From the NCBI GenBank assembly GCA_900170005.1, contig LT827128.1, forward strand, positions 1,364,001 to 1,428,000: a stretch of 64,000 nucleotides of DNA, written 5' to 3'. The DNA is from Gordonibacter massiliensis (ex Traore et al. 2017). Its GTDB lineage: Bacteria > Actinomycetota > Coriobacteriia > Coriobacteriales > Eggerthellaceae. The position numbers were made by a program, and so were the translations under genes. Under the pieces are notes generated by a model. The model did no database searches. It was not told the origin of the DNA and worked only from the letters and a program-made list of their open reading frames with translations. Below are positions 8,691 to 17,902 of this stretch, piece after piece. Each line of letters opens with the position of its first letter. Positions within the stretch are counted from its first letter, which is position 1.

Positions 8691-9773
8691 TTACGAATGC
8701 GCCTGCTCGAACTTGTCCATGAACGCCACGAGGGCCTCCACGCCGGCCTTTGGCATGGCGTTGTAGATGCTGGCGCGCATGCCGCCCACGCTGCGATGAC
8801 CCTTCAGGTTCTCGAGTCCGGCGGCCTTCGACTCGGCCACGAACGCGGCGTCGAGGTCGGCGTCGCCCGTGACGAAGGGCACGTTCATGAGCGAGCGGTC
8901 CTCCTTGCGCACGGTGCCGCGGAAGAGCTTGCTCTGGTCCAGGTAGTCGTAGAGCAGCGCGGCTTTCTCCTGGTTGCGCTGCTGCATGGCCTCAAGGCCT
9001 CCCTGGTCCTTCAGCCACTTGAACACCTTGCCGCAGATGTAGATGCCGTAGGCGGGCGGCGTGTTGTACAGCGAGTCGGCGTCGGCCTGCGTCTTCCACT
9101 TCAGCATGGTGGGCGTGCCCTCGAGCACGTCGTCGCGGATGAGGTCCTCGCGGATGATGGAGATGACCACGCCGGCCGGGCCGATGTTCTTCTGCGCGCC
9201 GCCGTACATCACGCCGTACTTCGTGATGTCCACCGGCTCGGACAGGAAGCACGACGACACGTCGGCCACCAGGTCCTTGCCCTTGGTGTTCGGCAGCGTA
9301 TGGAACTTCGTGCCGTAGATGGTGTTGTTCTCGCAGATGTAGACGTAGTCGGCGTCGGCGGACACATCCAGGTCGGAGCAGTCGGGAATGTAGGAGAACG
9401 TCTCGTCCTCGCTGCTCGCAATGGCGCGCGCGTCACCGTAGATCTTGGCCTCCTTGAAGGCCTTCTTCGCCCACGATCCCGTGATGAGGTAGTCGGCCAC
9501 GCGGTTCTTCATGAGGTTCATGGGCACGGCGGCGAACTGCTGCGACGCGCCGCCCTGCAAGAACAGCACGCGGTAGTTGTCGGGAATGCCGACGAGCTCG
9601 CGCAGATCGGCCTCGGCGTTCTCGATGATCTCGCCGAACGCCTTGGAGCGGTGGCTCATCTCCATGACGGACATGCCGCATCCGCGGTAGTCCAGCATCT
9701 CGGACGCGGCCTCGGCCAGCACCTCCTCCGGCAAGACGGCGGGACCTGCTGAAAAATTGTACACCCTGGCCAT
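8691..9773 (-). CDS. serC: phosphoserine aminotransferase
   Basis: This 360-residue PLP enzyme starts MARVYNFSAGPAVLPEEVL, the canonical SerC opening. It transaminates 3-phosphohydroxypyruvate to 3-phosphoserine (and 3-hydroxy-2-oxo-4-phosphonooxybutanoate in B6 synthesis). The GGASQQFAAVPMN phosphate-binding segment, the PLP-lysine region GGAQKNIGPAGV and the C-terminal GHRSVGGMRASIYNAMP are all present. The ATG at 9773 has GAAGGAG upstream. It is monocistronic with its own strong terminator. The preceding pathway gene, serA, is on the same strand at the left edge. Confidence 0.97.
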   Translation of the reverse strand: MARVYNFSAGPAVLPEEVLAEAASEMLDYRGCGMSVMEMSHRSKAFGEIIENAEADLRELVGIPDNYRVLFLQGGASQQFAAVPMNLMKNRVADYLITGSWAKKAFKEAKIYGDARAIASSEDETFSYIPDCSDLDVSADADYVYICENNTIYGTKFHTLPNTKGKDLVADVSSCFLSEPVDITKYGVMYGGAQKNIGPAGVVISIIREDLIRDDVLEGTPTMLKWKTQADADSLYNTPPAYGIYICGKVFKWLKDQGGLEAMQQRNQEKAALLYDYLDQSKLFRGTVRKEDRSLMNVPFVTGDADLDAAFVAESKAAGLENLKGHRSVGGMRASIYNAMPKAGVEALVAFMDKFEQAHS

Positions 9774-10157
9774 GCGCGCTCCTTCTCTCTGTTCTGTTCC
9801 CCGGTCGGCCGCGATGCGTGTCGGCGAGCGCGTCGTCGCGCAAGCGGGCGGTGGATATGGATGCATTGTACTATGCGCGCGCCGCACGCGCGCAGACGAC
9901 GGCAGAAAAGATCAGCGGGCGGCGGACCTGCCGCGCAAAGCCGGCACGGGAGGATGCCGGAAAGGCGTCGAAAGGGGAAACGGGGTGTCGGCTTGCTGAC
10001 TGATCGGCCATACGCGGGAAACGGATGGGCCGATCGCAGGCGGGAAACGTCGCACGGAGCCTAAACTCCCTCTTCGCATCATGAGAAACCGTTGGACGAA
10101 TCGGCGCGGCACCGCGATCGGGCGCACGGCGGGCCAACGACTGGAAGGAGGCACGGC
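9774..10157. other. 384-base divergent intergenic region
   Basis: This region lies between serC (minus) and the C39-like gene (plus). It has a GC-only inverted repeat at 9874-9894 (TGCGCGCG / CGCGCGCA around CCGCA) next to a minus-strand TACAAT that may be the serC -10, though no good -35 accompanies it. I see no convincing gene; open frames here lack codon bias and ribosome sites. Confidence 0.4.
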
Positions 10158-11066
10158 ATGCCGTACCGCGGACTACCCTATTTCGTATCCGAGCAAGCGG
10201 GCGCGGGCAACCGCGTGGACCCTTACGCCTCCGAGCGCCACGCCCTGCCCGACTGCGCTCAAGGCGTTCGCTATTCGAGCGCGCCGCGCAGCGACGAGCG
10301 CCGGGTGACGCCCTACCGCGCTTGCCAGACCGTGTGCCCGCCGCGTGCCCGCGCGTCCCGAGTCGACGCCCAGCCCGCGCTCTCCGACGTCGAGCCCCTG
10401 CGCATATTGGCGGCGGTCATGCTCATGGCCGTGGTCGCCGTGGTCGCGGCGTTCGTGGGCATCGGCGTGGCGAACGGCTTCACCGGCATCGTCGACGGAG
10501 CCGTCCTCAGCATCGACTCGTCCAATACCGCAAGCGAGAACGTGGCGCTCAGCACGGCGCCGTCGGAATGGGAGCAGGGCACGGTGCCCCAGCTGTACCA
10601 GGCCGACTACCAGTGGGCCGATCGCCCTTACGGTTCCGGCACCATGGGTTCCGCCGGCGCGGCTCCGCTGAGCCTTGCCATGGTGCATGCCTGCCTCACC
10701 GGCGACACCGCCACAGGCCCCGTCGAAGTGGCCTCCCTGGCGCAGCGCAAGGGCTACGCGGACCAGCCGGACGCCACCGCCCTGCTCACCGACGGCGCCG
10801 CCGAGATCGGGTTGACGGCGCGCCCCGTGGAAGCCAGCGAGCTTGCCCTGCGGCGCCAGCTCAACGCGGGCTTCCCCGTCATCTGCGCCGTGTCGTCCGA
10901 CGCCTTCGGAGGGCACGCCACGTACATCGTGCTGTGCGGCATCGACGAGCACAGCCGCCTCGTCGTCTGCGACCCCGGCAGCGTGGACCGGTCGGAGAAG
11001 CGCTGGAGCTTCGACGACGTGCTGTCCGCGAGCACGTCGATGTGGGCCTACGGCGTGGCCGGCTGA
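10158..11066 (+). CDS. membrane-anchored C39-like protein without the catalytic cysteine
   Basis: The protein has 302 residues. A cytoplasmic, Arg/Pro-rich head (1-78) is followed by one TM helix (about 79-103, ILAAVMLMAVVAVVAAFVG) and an extracellular domain. From about residue 140 the fold matches Peptidase_C39_2: YGSGTMGSAGAAPLSLAMVH, then FGGHATYIVLCGIDEHSRLV and VCDPGS. In active members the first motif reads GCGPTSLAMV; here AGAAPLS replaces it, so the nucleophile Cys is gone while the His and Asp-like positions remain. AAGGAGG precedes the ATG. It is probably a binding or scaffold pseudopeptidase in the cell envelope; I cannot assign a ligand. Confidence 0.75.
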   Translation: MPYRGLPYFVSEQAGAGNRVDPYASERHALPDCAQGVRYSSAPRSDERRVTPYRACQTVCPPRARASRVDAQPALSDVEPLRILAAVMLMAVVAVVAAFVGIGVANGFTGIVDGAVLSIDSSNTASENVALSTAPSEWEQGTVPQLYQADYQWADRPYGSGTMGSAGAAPLSLAMVHACLTGDTATGPVEVASLAQRKGYADQPDATALLTDGAAEIGLTARPVEASELALRRQLNAGFPVICAVSSDAFGGHATYIVLCGIDEHSRLVVCDPGSVDRSEKRWSFDDVLSASTSMWAYGVAG

Positions 11067-11079
11067 CGGGCGGGGTGAA

Positions 11080-11150
11080 CGAAAGCGCCGCTTCACTGGG
11101 CTTGCAGGGCAAGGACGCGCGTTTTCACGACTTTCGATACGATCCTGATC
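11080..11150. repeat. short copy (A) of dispersed palindromic repeat family 1
   Basis: The segment contains GGGCTTGCAGGGCAAGGACG, then GCGCGTTTTCACGACTTTCGATAC. The same two end blocks bracket the long copies at 12175-12332 and 40262-40416, so this looks like a copy with the central hairpin lost. It lies just after the C39-like gene. Confidence 0.65.
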
Positions 11151-11155
11151 GTGTT

Positions 11156-12139
11156 TTACGACACCACGTTGACCGGGCGCTCCCCCGCGGCCACGCGGGC
11201 GACGTTCTCCCATACCGCGCGATGGGCGCGGTGGAACATGCCCTCGGTCACGCCGCCGATGTGGGGCGAGAGCACCACGCGATGGGCGGCTTCGGCGGGC
11301 AGGGCGAGCAGCGGGTGGTCGGCGGGAACGGGCTCGGGATGGAGCGTGTCGCAGCCCGCGGCCCCGATGGTGCCGTTCGCGATGGCGCGGGCCAGCGCCT
11401 CCTGGTCGACGATCTCGCCGCGCGCCGTGTTGACGAGCACGGCGTCGCTTTTCATGCGGGCGAGGAAGGCGTCGTCCACCATGCCGCGCGTGGCGTCGGT
11501 CACGGGCACGTGCAGGCTCACGATGTCGCACGTGGCGGCCAGCCGGTCCAGCTCCTCGAAGCGCACGCGCAGGCGCTCCTCGTCCCCGGCGGGCAGCGGC
11601 GTGCGCTTGTTGTAGACCATCTCGCAACCCCAGTTTGCCAGGCGCTCGGCCGTGGCCTGGGCGATGGCGCCGAAGCCCACGAAGCCCACCTTGCAGTCGC
11701 CCAGCTCGCGGATGCCCTCCACCATCATGCGCTCTTTCGTCTGTATCTGCCGCCCCGCGCGCACCGCGGCGTCGCCCGCCACCGCGTCGCGCAGGCACGC
11801 CAGCATGAGCAGGACGGTCTGCTCGGCCACCGCGCCCGCGTTGACGCCGGCGTTGTTGCACACGTGCACGCCCCGCTTGCGCGCCGCGTCGAGGTCGATG
11901 GCGTTGTAGGCCACGCCCTCGGAGTGGACGAGCTTGAGGTTCGGCATGGACGAGATGAGCTTGGCGCTCACCGGGCTGATGGCGTCGGCCAAGATGAAGT
12001 CGGCGTCGCCCGCCTGCGCCAGGATGGCGTCGTCGTCGGTGCCGCGCGGCACGACCTTCAGGTCGACCTCGCCCACGATGGGCAAATCGGGCAGGTACTT
12101 CCTCGTGCGGGCCTCGTCGCCTATCACCAAAAGCAGCAT
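11156..12139 (-). CDS. D-isomer specific 2-hydroxyacid dehydrogenase
   Basis: The protein has 327 residues. The catalytic domain is split around a Rossmann domain: HSEGVAYNAIDLDAARKRG, then the NAD loop GFVGFGAIAQATAERLANWG (about residue 145) and the catalytic Arg region LVNTARGEIVDQEALA. The His-containing LHPEPVPADHPLLALP and the PHIGGVTEGMFHRA motif follow. This is the phosphoglycerate dehydrogenase-like subfamily of NAD-dependent 2-oxoacid reductases; the substrate cannot be read from sequence. The ATG at 12139 follows GAAGGGG. It shares ancestry with serA at the left edge but has no ACT domain. Confidence 0.9.
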   Translation of the reverse strand: MLLLVIGDEARTRKYLPDLPIVGEVDLKVVPRGTDDDAILAQAGDADFILADAISPVSAKLISSMPNLKLVHSEGVAYNAIDLDAARKRGVHVCNNAGVNAGAVAEQTVLLMLACLRDAVAGDAAVRAGRQIQTKERMMVEGIRELGDCKVGFVGFGAIAQATAERLANWGCEMVYNKRTPLPAGDEERLRVRFEELDRLAATCDIVSLHVPVTDATRGMVDDAFLARMKSDAVLVNTARGEIVDQEALARAIANGTIGAAGCDTLHPEPVPADHPLLALPAEAAHRVVLSPHIGGVTEGMFHRAHRAVWENVARVAAGERPVNVVS

Positions 12140-12174
12140 GTGCAAACCCCTTCGCTCGAATACGCCGTCAAAGG

Positions 12175-12332
12175 CTGCGTCAAAACGCCGTTCGTCGGTC
12201 TTGCAGGGCAAGGGCTCTGCCCTTGCCGCCCAACAGGGAACGTTTCCGCGGGCTGACGGCAAGGGCAGAGCCCTTGCCCTGCAAGGCGGCCTCGAAGGAC
12301 GCGCGTTTCCACGGCTTTCGATACAACCCCTT
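12175..12332. repeat. long copy (B) of dispersed palindromic repeat family 1
   Basis: The core is a perfect 28-bp inverted repeat: the arm at 12201-12228 begins TTGCAGGGCAAGGG and the arm at 12257-12284 ends CCCTTGCCCTGCAA. Each arm is itself a hairpin (GGCAAGGGC/GCCCTTGCC). The outer flanks carry AAAACGCCGTTCGTC on the left and CGCGTTTCCACGGCTTTCGAT on the right. It lies upstream of the dehydrogenase start. Confidence 0.85.
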
Positions 12333-12454
12333 CGATTCTAGCCTTCCGGGCGGTGTTTGGCGAGGGCGGAGGAAGGACGGCGAAGCGCATCCGTCCCTAG
12401 GAGAAACCATACGCCCAGCGCCCCGCAGATCACCTCGCGCTCGTCGCACGGCAT

Positions 12455-12498
12455 GAAAAACCGGCTGCCGACTCACCCGAAGGGGAGCCGGCAGCCGG
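12455..12498 (-). terminator. intrinsic terminator after surface protein A
   Basis: On the minus strand CCGGCTGCCGG pairs with CGGCAGCCGG across a 17-base loop and is followed by TTTTTC. It lies 35 bases after the stop of the gene at 12533-16675. Confidence 0.85.
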
Positions 12499-12532
12499 AA
12501 AGGCGGTGAAACCAGGATGGAGCGTGTTCTCG

Positions 12533-15500
12533 CTAGCCGCGCAGGCGCCTGCGGGCGATGAGGGCAAAGCACGCGCACGCGAGGACGGCCATGAGCCCGG
12601 CAGCCAGAACGGGTATCGCGGCGTCGCCCGTGGAGGCTAGAGCCTTGACGCCGCTTGCGGAGCCGGGCGAACCAGCCGAAGCGCCGCCCGCAGAGCCGGT
12701 TTCGCTCCCTCCCTGCTCGAACGTGCCGAGCTGCTTGGCGGAGGCGAATGCGGCTTTGGCCTCGATCAGGTCCTTCGTCGCCGCGTCGACCTCGTCTTGC
12801 AGGGCGAGGGGGTCGTCCAGCACGGCTTGGGCCCGGGCTATCGCCGCGCGGTACGCGTCGAGCGCCCCTTGCGTGACGAACTCGGCACCGGATGCGACCT
12901 CGCCAGGGCCGGCCGCCACCGTCGCGGCGGCGACTTCCTCGCGCGCCTCCTTGACCAGCGAGGCCAACGCGGAGGTGTCGGCCTTCAGGCCCGCCCGCTT
13001 CGCATCGTCGAACGACGACGAGGCGGTCGCCAGGTCCCTCAGGGCGGCGTCCACGCCGTTCTGCGTGCGAGACGCGTTCTGCAGCTCCGATCGCGCAGCA
13101 GCCAAGGCCTGCTCGTATGCGTCGAACTGTCCCTGCGTGACCCACTTGTTCCGAGCGAGGACGTCGGTTCCGTCCACGCTCACCGTCGTGGCGGAAAGGT
13201 CTTCGGTGCCGGCCTTCACGGCTTCGGACAGCGCAGCCGTGTCGACAGCGGCGGTTTTGACGTGCGCGTTGAACGTCGCCAGGGCTTCGTTGAGGGCAGC
13301 CAGGGAGGCGTCCACCCCCGCCTGCGACGTATCGGCCGCAACGCCGTTGCCAGCCGCCGAGGCGATGGCGTCGACGACGTCTTGCGACGCTCCGATGGCG
13401 TTCTCGAGCGCCTGCAGATCCTCCGAGGTGCACCACGTCTTGCCATGGGGCACGTCGCGGCCGTCCGTCGAGATCGCCGGCCCATCGGCGGCGGCGCGCG
13501 CGATGGACAAAGCCGCGGCCAACGAGACCGTGGAGGGGTTGGCGGTGTTCGTAGAGGATCCGAAAGCCGCCGTTGCGCTCTTTACCGCCTGCAGCGCGGC
13601 GTCGACCTCGTTCTGCGTCGCCGCCGTGTTCGAGGCGACGGCGCCCTGGGCGTCGAGAACGGCCTGCAGCTGGTCAACATTCTCCTGGGTGGCCCAATCC
13701 CGGCCGGCGGGCACGTCGTTGCCGTCGACGCTGACGACGACCGCGTCCTTGGCCGCGGCGGCCTCGGCAAGCGACGACTTCAAAGCATCGTAGTCGGTGA
13801 CCGCCGTCTTCACGGCAGCGTCGAAGCTCGCTCTCGCGTTGCCGAGCGCTTGAGCGGCGGCGTCGATCTCGTCCTGCGCAGCATCGGCCTTCTCCGCCAC
13901 CGCCTTCGCGGCGGCTATCGCGTTCGTCAGGGCGCTCGCGTCGCTGGAAGCCACGTAGGTCGAACCGTTGGCGACGTCCTTGCCGTCGGCGCTGACCGCG
14001 ACGGTCTCGAGGGCGGATTCGGCCCCGGAAACGGCGGCCGTCAGCGCATCGAAGTCCTGCACGACCAGCAGCCGGTTGGAACCCGACCAGTCGTACTTCG
14101 AAAGCGACTCGTCCTTCGACGTCGTATAGGTTGCCAGCAAGTTGCTCGGCGAGTACGGATCGTTGACTTTGAAGGCGTTCGTAAGTGTTTTCACGGTTTC
14201 AGGAATCGTGAAGTCGTCCGGAAGGCGCACTAACGAGGTGCAGCCCGTGAAAGCACTCGAGATAGTAGTGACCGACGCGGGGATAAGAGGAGCCGTTGCT
14301 ATACCCGTACAATTCTGGAACGCACTCTGCAACGAGGTCACGGTATCGGGGATCACCGGGGCCTTCTTCAGTCCCGAACACCCGGAGAAAGACTCCCTCA
14401 TGTTCTCCAGTCCGTCGGGAAGCACCGGGGCCTCTTCGAGAGCCCGGCAGTTTTGGAAGCAGCGCCACATGTTCGTGACGCCGGCAGGTATCTTCGAGGG
14501 ACCCGTTTCGAGAGCGACGCAGTTCTGAAACGAAGCGAACATGCTGCCTTCGACGCTCCCCGGAATCTCGGGTGCCGTCTGCAGTGCCGTGCAACCGGCA
14601 AAAACGTTCGTGATGGTTTTCGTGCCTTCAGGAATAGCCGGGGCGCTCTCAAGCGACGTACATCCGCTGAAAGTTCCCGCCATGTTCTCAAGCGAGCTTG
14701 GAAGAGCCGGAGCAAGCTTCATGGACGTGCAGTTCTGAAACGAGCTCTCCATGTTCGTGACGCCGTCGGGAATAGCGGGAGCCATCTCGAGAGACGAGCA
14801 ACCGGAAAAGGTCGAGCTCATATTTTCGACGCTCTGAGGAATCGTCGAGACATCCTTCATCGACGAGCAACCCATGAACATGTTGGCCATCGAAGTCAAG
14901 CCTTCGGGAATTTCTGGCATTTTCTCCAAAGACGAGCAACCGATGAAAGCGGAAGAAGCCTCCCTTACGCTTGCGGGAATCATCGGGGCCTCTTTCAAGG
15001 AGCTGCAATTTCCAAAAGTTCCGTTCAAGCAACTCAACTTGCTAGGCAAAGAGGGGGCGGCTTCCAACGCGGTGCAGTCGGTGAACGTAGACCACATAGT
15101 GGTGATGGAGTCGGGTAAATTGGAAACCGTCAGGAGATTCGAGCAATACTGGAAGTAGAACGAAATATCAGTCGGCGTGACGCCTGGTTCGAAAACAACC
15201 GTTTCTATTTTCGTTTGAAGACCCGTATTCAGGGGATAGGTGACCCAAGGCGCTTCGCCCGAAGTGCTGAACTGTTTCAAATCGCCTGTTCCGGACACGA
15301 CGAATCGTCCATCGCTGTAAAGCGTCGCCGTCGCATCGGACGGCGTTTCCTTGCCGATGTCCCACGACCCGATCGCCGTGACGGGGGCCGCGGTGACGAA
15401 CTCGTACACGATGGGCTTGCCGAGCGATCGAGTGGTCTGCGGCTGCAAGTCGGCGCCGAACACCAGGTAGTACGTCTTGTTGGCCTCAAGACCGCTCGCC

Positions 15501-16675
15501 GTGATCTTCACGCCGTCGTACGAAGGCCAATCGCGATCCGGGTTCACCAAGGAGAAGCCCAGCGTGCCGCCGGCGGCGGAGGCGACCGGCGTCAAAGCGC
15601 TCGCGTCGAACGAGCCACCCGCCGTCGGGTCGCTGTCGTACACCAACACTTTGTCGGCGCACGTTCCGGTCCAGGTGTTCAGCAACTGCCAATTCGACCC
15701 GCTGCCGTCGGCATGGATCACCATCGAAACCGAACCGTCGTCGGCCAGAGTCATCGGCTGCCGCATCTTGTTGAACCAGCAGGAGCCTATCTTGGAAAGA
15801 TCGGTGACGACTTCAGACGGCGAAGGGGACATGATGCCGAGCTTCGTTCCGCCGTTGCCCTGTTCCCTCCCGTAGCCCGCTTGGGATTCGTCCCCGCTCC
15901 ACACGGCCGCCTTGTCGGTGAAGGTGTTGAATTCGAACACGATGTTCGCGTACAGGCGGGCCCACTGGCCGGCAGTGCCGTTCTTGACAACGAAATAGTA
16001 CGTTTGATCGGGGTCGATATTGCTTGCATCGACGGTGCAGACGATGTTCTTCCACCAGTTGTCGGAGGTGCCCAGCACGGACACGTTCGAAGCGTTCCCC
16101 TCCCAAACCACGTTGGCGGGATCGCTCCACGATGCGGGATCGTCGCTTTTGGTGACGAGCAGCCCGCCGTGGCCGTCGAACAGGTACACGGGGTTCACGC
16201 CCCCGGCGCCCACGTACGTCAACGTGAACTGCAAGGTCGCGGCGTTCGCGTCGTAGGAAGGAAGGATGATGTTCTTGTAGTAATACGGATCGCTGTACGT
16301 GCCCGAGCCGGACGTGTCAGTCTTGTTCATGTCGGTGAGCACGGATATCGTCGACCCCGTGACCGCCCCGTTGTCGTAGCCGGTGACTCCCTTCGACAAA
16401 GGATCGGTGAGCGACCAGGCCGGGAACCCTTTCCTCGAGGTGCCGCCCGACGACGCGTACCACGGATCGCTGGCCTCGTCCCAAGGCGAGTCCTGCCAGC
16501 CCTGGTACGGCTCGTAGCCGTCTTGCTGGCTGTAGACGATCGGCGTCGTCTCGGCATACGCACTCGAGGAGAGCCCGGGAGCAAGCGAAACGGCAAGAAT
16601 CGCAGCGATCGCGCACGCGAGCGCCAGCCCCAACCTCCTCTTCACGCCCCGGTTTCTCACGGCTTCGCACCCCAT
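12533..16675 (-). CDS. surface protein A: BspA-like repeats, five FIVAR-like modules, LASTG anchor
   Basis: This is a 1380-residue secreted protein. The signal peptide spans about 1-43 (NRGVKRRLGLALACAIAAI). Two beta-rich modules follow with the phrases TYYFVVKNG and TYYLVFGAD, shared with surface protein B. About 13 BspA/DUF285-like repeats of some 23 residues occupy about 490-840 (pattern PDGVTNMESSFQNCTSMKLA). Five FIVAR-like helical modules (about 870-1320) each open with a signature such as VSVDGNDV...W.T. The C-terminus has LASTG, a TM segment and RRRLRG, fitting a sortase substrate of the LAxTG kind. The ATG at 16675 has AAGGAGG. No sortase gene is in the window. The probable role is adhesion or ligand capture. 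Confidence 0.88.
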   Translation of the reverse strand: MGCEAVRNRGVKRRLGLALACAIAAILAVSLAPGLSSSAYAETTPIVYSQQDGYEPYQGWQDSPWDEASDPWYASSGGTSRKGFPAWSLTDPLSKGVTGYDNGAVTGSTISVLTDMNKTDTSGSGTYSDPYYYKNIILPSYDANAATLQFTLTYVGAGGVNPVYLFDGHGGLLVTKSDDPASWSDPANVVWEGNASNVSVLGTSDNWWKNIVCTVDASNIDPDQTYYFVVKNGTAGQWARLYANIVFEFNTFTDKAAVWSGDESQAGYGREQGNGGTKLGIMSPSPSEVVTDLSKIGSCWFNKMRQPMTLADDGSVSMVIHADGSGSNWQLLNTWTGTCADKVLVYDSDPTAGGSFDASALTPVASAAGGTLGFSLVNPDRDWPSYDGVKITASGLEANKTYYLVFGADLQPQTTRSLGKPIVYEFVTAAPVTAIGSWDIGKETPSDATATLYSDGRFVVSGTGDLKQFSTSGEAPWVTYPLNTGLQTKIETVVFEPGVTPTDISFYFQYCSNLLTVSNLPDSITTMWSTFTDCTALEAAPSLPSKLSCLNGTFGNCSSLKEAPMIPASVREASSAFIGCSSLEKMPEIPEGLTSMANMFMGCSSMKDVSTIPQSVENMSSTFSGCSSLEMAPAIPDGVTNMESSFQNCTSMKLAPALPSSLENMAGTFSGCTSLESAPAIPEGTKTITNVFAGCTALQTAPEIPGSVEGSMFASFQNCVALETGPSKIPAGVTNMWRCFQNCRALEEAPVLPDGLENMRESFSGCSGLKKAPVIPDTVTSLQSAFQNCTGIATAPLIPASVTTISSAFTGCTSLVRLPDDFTIPETVKTLTNAFKVNDPYSPSNLLATYTTSKDESLSKYDWSGSNRLLVVQDFDALTAAVSGAESALETVAVSADGKDVANGSTYVASSDASALTNAIAAAKAVAEKADAAQDEIDAAAQALGNARASFDAAVKTAVTDYDALKSSLAEAAAAKDAVVVSVDGNDVPAGRDWATQENVDQLQAVLDAQGAVASNTAATQNEVDAALQAVKSATAAFGSSTNTANPSTVSLAAALSIARAAADGPAISTDGRDVPHGKTWCTSEDLQALENAIGASQDVVDAIASAAGNGVAADTSQAGVDASLAALNEALATFNAHVKTAAVDTAALSEAVKAGTEDLSATTVSVDGTDVLARNKWVTQGQFDAYEQALAAARSELQNASRTQNGVDAALRDLATASSSFDDAKRAGLKADTSALASLVKEAREEVAAATVAAGPGEVASGAEFVTQGALDAYRAAIARAQAVLDDPLALQDEVDAATKDLIEAKAAFASAKQLGTFEQGGSETGSAGGASAGSPGSASGVKALASTGDAAIPVLAAGLMAVLACACFALIARRRLRG

Positions 16676-17237
16676 ACCGTTCCTCCTTGTTCTCCTAGAT
16701 GGACACGCTTGCGCCAAGCCTCCGCAAACGCGAGGCTGACGCTGTGCAATGGATTTCGCTTTCGCAGCCCTTCGATCGAGAAGCTGCGGAAGCGAAATCT
16801 TCGAGTCAATGCCCGATATAGGTAATATTCTAGTAACGAAATAATTCAGCCGAACGGAGAAAATCTCATGTTGGCTGTTCGCCGAGAACTGGCCGTTATC
16901 TTCCGCCATATTGTCACTTATTCACCGTTTGGCGAACGACCGACGTTTTTCGAAATCCGTGCGTCCGCGAACGATCCGGTCGCAAGCAGGCTGCCCCGAC
17001 GCGCTGCGATGCGGGACCGAAGCGAGAAAGGCTTTGCGGCGCAACGGCTTCGCAACGCCAACAACGTTGCACGGCAGGGCCGCGTGGTGCTTTGCATCCC
17101 CTGCGATGAGCGATGCCGCCGTTTCGCGAAACCGGCGCGTTGCCGTATGGTAAAGCGCGAAGGAAAAACCGAGGGGATCGCTCGAATTATCGGACGGCGA
17201 CGAGCCTCGGACCATCCGCACGACGGATGGAAGCAGC
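16676..17237. other. intergenic region upstream of surface protein A
   Basis: The first 250 bases are AT-rich against the surroundings, with a minus-strand TAGAAT (16827-16832) as possible -10 and the 34-bp motif at 16887-16920. From about 16950 to 17230 the sequence is GC-rich with no codon pattern on either strand. A perfect 7-bp hairpin (CCATCCG/CGGATGG, 17212-17230) stands just before the cysK-like fragment. Confidence 0.4.
16887..16920 (-). promoter_or_regulatory. 34-bp conserved motif, copy 1 (upstream of surface protein A)
   Basis: Plus-strand AACTGGCCGTTA, then CTT, then CCATATTGTCACTTA. A second copy at 37984-38017 matches 30 of 34 positions and lies upstream of surface protein C. 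Both face large surface-protein genes on the minus strand, so a shared regulator site is the simplest reading. Confidence 0.6.
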
Positions 17238-17294
17238 ATGGTCTACGACAACGTGCTCGAAACCATGGGGCGCGCCCTCATCCGCCTGAACCTC
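17238..17294 (+). pseudogene. 5' remnant of a cysteine synthase-like gene
   Basis: The reading frame MVYDNVLETMGRALIRLN closely follows the canonical CysK opening (M-x-Y-D-N-I-L-E-T-I-G-N-T-P-L-x-R-L-N), with a two-residue loss at the TP position. After this the frame turns into Arg/Pro-rich sequence with no further CysK motif and runs into the opposite-strand gene at 17348. It reads as the stump of a deleted gene, possibly a rearrangement scar. The match is short, so chance resemblance cannot be excluded. Confidence 0.45.
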
Positions 17295-17347
17295 CCCGCA
17301 AGACCGGTTCGCCGGCGACCCCCATGGGCTCCAGAACCGCTCTGCCC

Positions 17348-17902
17348 CTACCCCGCCTGCCTCATGCGGGCGAGCAGGGGTTTGCAGGCGTTGCTGAACA
17401 CGAGCATGACCAGGGGGCGCACCACGAGGAAGCAGAGCGCGTAGGCCGCCGCGGCGGCAAGGGGGAGCGTGCCGGCGTAGGCGCCGGCGAACGCGCCCAG
17501 GGGAACGCCCGAGAGCGTCACGCCGATGGCGCACATAACGGGCGCCATGATGCACACGTTCACCAGCACGAGCACGGCCGACACGCCCACGCCCTCGCGC
17601 CTGCCGCCGCAGATCTTGTCGAGCAGCCAGAAGCTGAGCCTGTTCGCGAACAGGCTTCGCACGGTGAACGCGATGCAGAACCACAGGGGGAACGACGCGA
17701 GCAGCGCCAGCGGGTCGAACGAGGGCGCCGGGTGCACGACGACGTTCACGAACAGGATCATGGCCGTGGCCATGCCCACCACGAACAGCGTTTGGAACAA
17801 GGTGCCCTCGCCTTCCGAGGAGGGCGCGTCGAAGTCGCCGCGCAGACAGTCGACGTAGGTGTAGCGAAACCGGCGCTCGCCGGGGTTCTCGGAACGGGTC
17901 AT
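17348..17902 (-). CDS. four-TM membrane protein, DUF2798-like
   Basis: This 184-residue protein starts MTRSENPGERRFRYTYVDCL, with GAAGAGGTG upstream. Four helices lie at about 40-63, 72-93, 105-128 and 140-165. The two halves look alike (LWFCIAFTVRSLFANRLSFW against YALCFLVVRPLVMLVFSNAC), a duplicated two-helix unit like DUF2798. A 255-base gap separates it from the DUF2149 gene upstream, so membership of the same transcript is uncertain. Function unknown. Confidence 0.7.
   Translation of the reverse strand: MTRSENPGERRFRYTYVDCLRGDFDAPSSEGEGTLFQTLFVVGMATAMILFVNVVVHPAPSFDPLALLASFPLWFCIAFTVRSLFANRLSFWLLDKICGGRREGVGVSAVLVLVNVCIMAPVMCAIGVTLSGVPLGAFAGAYAGTLPLAAAAAYALCFLVVRPLVMLVFSNACKPLLARMRQAG

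Noticed and set aside
12201-12284. family 1 repeat as a simple terminator
   Set aside because: The perfect inverted arms have no T-run on either strand and the same element recurs elsewhere with common flanks, so a mobile or repetitive element explains it better.
16922-17239. 105-codon minus-strand frame upstream of surface protein A
   Set aside because: No ribosome site, no recognisable motif, and it overlaps the conserved 34-bp motif region; treated as non-coding.
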